Shown here: in pieces, positions 62,516-64,000 of the stretch
Numbering within the stretch: the stretch's first letter is position 1
Layout of the letters: the number at the start of each line of letters is the position of its first letter
DNA from: Flavobacteriaceae bacterium
Lineage (GTDB): Bacteria; Bacteroidota; Bacteroidia; Flavobacteriales; Weeksellaceae
Assembly (NCBI GenBank): GCA_018260565.1
Contig: JAGLAZ010000008.1
Span: forward strand, 1 to 64,000
Direction of reading: 5' to 3'
DNA: 64,000 nt
Program-made: the position numbers and the translations under genes
The notes under the pieces: generated by a model
The model's input: only the letters and a program-made list of their open reading frames with translations
Database searches by the model: none
What the model was told of the DNA's origin: nothing

Positions 62516-64000
62516 TTAATAAACGATATTGATGATTTTTCCTGGTACCACAATCATTTTTTTTATCATTCCTCCTTGTAATGTTTCTGCGACTTTACTG
62601 TTTTCAACTACTAGTTTCTCTATTTCCTCCTTACCTAAAGTAGAACTAAAGGTAAGTTTAAACTTCATTTTTCCGTTGAAGCTCACAGGATATTCAAATT
62701 CATCTTCCTTCAAATAAGATTCGTCTAAGATCGGGAAGGGAACAAATTCAATAGAATTTTCTTTTCCTACTATGCTCCAAAGCTCTTCACAGATGTGTGG
62801 GGCATAGGGAGAAATTAACACAGCCAAAGGTTCTAAAATCTTTCTTTTGTTGCACTTCAGTTTTTGGAACTCATTTACTGCAATCATAAAATGGGATACC
62901 GATGTATTAAATGAAAAATTCTCCAAATCCCATAAAAGTTTTTTTACAAGTGTATGTAATACTTTGTATTCAGCTTTGGTAGGCTCTTCATCTGAGATAG
63001 ATACCGTATCTCCGTCATAATAAAGGTTATATAGTTTTTTAAGAAAACCATATACTCCGCTAAGTCCTTGTGTATTCCAAGGTTTGCTCTGCTCCAATGG
63101 GCCAAGGAACATTTCATATAAGCGCAAACAATCTGCACCATATTCCTCACAAATATCATCAGGATTTACGACATTATATTTACTCTTGGACATTTTCTCC
63201 ACCTCTCGTTCGCAAATATATTTGCCGTCCTCTAGAATAAATTCCGCATCCTTAAACTCCGAACGCCAATTCCGGAACGCTTCAATATCAAGTTCATCAC
63301 TTGTCCCTTTTAATAAGGAAACATCCACATGAATTTTTTGGACAGTATAATCCTGAGCTAAATTCTTCGAAACAATGGTATTAGTCCCATCAATTCTATA
63401 TACGAAAGCACTCATTCCTAGAATCATCCCTTGGTTTATAAGCTTTTTAAAAGGTTCTTCATGGGAGATATAGCCTCGGTCTTTAAGGAACATATTCCAA
63501 AATCGAGCATAGAGTAGGTGTCCAGTTGCATGTTCACTTCCTCCGATATAAAGGTCTACCTGATTCCAATATTCAGCAAGTTCTTTATTTACAAAAGCCT
63601 TTTCGTTTTCAGGATCCATATATCGGAGAAAGTACCAAGAGCTGCCTGCCCAGCCCGGCATAGTAGAAAGTTCCAATGAGAATATGGATTTATGATCTAT
63701 TTCCTCTACCGATACAATCTCTTGCTTAGCCTCATCCCAGGCGAAATTTTTAGCATTTCCTAAAGGTGGATCTCCATCCTCAGTCGGCAGATATTTTTCT
63801 ACTTCCGGAAGTTCAAGCGGAAGTGCAGTTTCAGGCAGTGTATAAGGTGTTCCCCGTTTATAAAAGACTGGCACAGGCTCGCCCCAATATCTTTGACGGC
63901 TAAAAATGGCATCTCTTTGGCGGTAATTGGTGGTGCCATACCCAATACCACGCTCTTCTATTTCAGATATCACTTGGGTTTTAGCAGCCTCAAACGAAAG
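62516..64000 (-). CDS. leuS: Leucyl-tRNA synthetase, C-terminal part (truncated by window)
   Basis: Class I synthetase charging tRNA-Leu. The frame stays open to base 64000, so only the C-terminal about 495 residues are seen; the HIGH motif lies outside. Landmarks: the CP1-to-catalytic junction YGTTNYRQRDAIFSRQRYWGEPVPV, TMPGWAGSSWYFLRYMDP, YIGGSEHATGHLLYARFW, FKKLINQGMILG and the KMSKS loop EKMSKSKYNVVNPD (near 63190), followed by the helical anticodon domain and the C-terminal tail. The right edge is the window, not a natural end. Confidence 0.96.
   Translation of the reverse strand, partial: LSFEAAKTQVISEIEERGIGYGTTNYRQRDAIFSRQRYWGEPVPVFYKRGTPYTLPETALPLELPEVEKYLPTEDGDPPLGNAKNFAWDEAKQEIVSVEEIDHKSIFSLELSTMPGWAGSSWYFLRYMDPENEKAFVNKELAEYWNQVDLYIGGSEHATGHLLYARFWNMFLKDRGYISHEEPFKKLINQGMILGMSAFVYRIDGTNTIVSKNLAQDYTVQKIHVDVSLLKGTSDELDIEAFRNWRSEFKDAEFILEDGKYICEREVEKMSKSKYNVVNPDDICEEYGADCLRLYEMFLGPLEQSKPWNTQGLSGVYGFLKKLYNLYYDGDTVSISDEEPTKAEYKVLHTLVKKLLWDLENFSFNTSVSHFMIAVNEFQKLKCNKRKILEPLAVLISPYAPHICEELWSIVGKENSIEFVPFPILDESYLKEDEFEYPVSFNGKMKFKLTFSSTLGKEEIEKLVVENSKVAETLQGGMIKKMIVVPGKIINIVY

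Noticed and set aside
1..64000. Insertion sequences, prophage, integron or CRISPR arrays
   Set aside because: No transposase, integrase, cas or phage gene is encoded, and no array-like or terminal inverted repeats were noticed by eye.

Overview
The window is about 64 kb of AT-rich chromosome from a member of the Bacteroidota, most likely class Flavobacteriia and the Weeksellaceae/Chryseobacterium lineage. The evidence is a SusC/SusD pair, a type IX secretion (T9SS) C-terminal signal, Bacteroidota-specific families (DUF2480, DUF3276, GYDIA kinase, long NusB), two bacillithiol genes, near-absence of Shine-Dalgarno sequences, and repeated TAnnTTTG promoter -7 boxes. I cannot name the genus. This is core, dense chromosome. 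I see no insertion sequence, prophage, CRISPR array or defence island, and no gene-free stretch over 300 bases.

Layout from left to right. (1) 1-5.1 kb, minus strand: succinate dehydrogenase sdhC-sdhA-sdhB, then DUF937 and DUF2480 genes. (2) 5.1-12.1 kb: lpxB, a ComEC-type channel, aspS, a convergent SDR oxidoreductase, a class 1A (fumarate-type) dihydroorotate dehydrogenase and an Lrp/AsnC regulator. (3) 12.2-18.9 kb, gene expression: rplM-rpsI, rpsB, rimP-nusA-infB. (4) 19-32.2 kb: SusC/SusD, a putative porin, bshC, a LysM lipid-envelope-type protein, fabD, a GYDIA GHMP kinase and pckA. (5) 32.2-43.1 kb: aroQ and mutS (minus), an RNA methyltransferase, a CBS protein, nadK, a metal-receptor protein, the nusB-DUF1573-yajC operon, an ABC exporter, a DUF3276 protein, tRNA-His and bshB1. 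(6) 43.2-50.5 kb: acpP-fabF-rnc-IPExxxVDY-pyk, a thioredoxin-like lipoprotein without redox cysteines, and rlmD. (7) 50.7-54.9 kb: a 1411-residue T9SS-secreted metalloprotease. (8) 54.9-64 kb, minus strand: coaE, an MBL hydrolase, a TPR protein, a PstS-like lipoprotein, a small membrane protein, tonB, two exbD genes and exbB, then the 3' part of leuS cut by the window edge.

How the parts fit. The exbB-exbD-exbD-tonB cluster would energise TonB-dependent uptake such as the SusC/SusD pair. sdhCAB, pyk and pckA represent central carbon flow. acpP, fabF, fabD and lpxB serve the envelope. bshC and bshB1 are two of the bacillithiol steps. The class 1A PyrD would pass electrons to fumarate, giving the succinate that the sdh complex oxidises.

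No obviously new multi-gene system is present. The most interesting signals are regulatory and compact. The tRNA-His leader carries a copy of the tRNA's own 3' acceptor strand. A SusCD terminator contains the promoter edge, start codon and first codons of the next gene. Two more terminators abut downstream start codons. There is a candidate attenuator before rimP-nusA-infB and an unusually good Shine-Dalgarno before nusA. Several promoters sit 4-6 bases from an ATG, predicting leaderless mRNAs. All of these come from reading the sequence by eye and need experimental or comparative tests.
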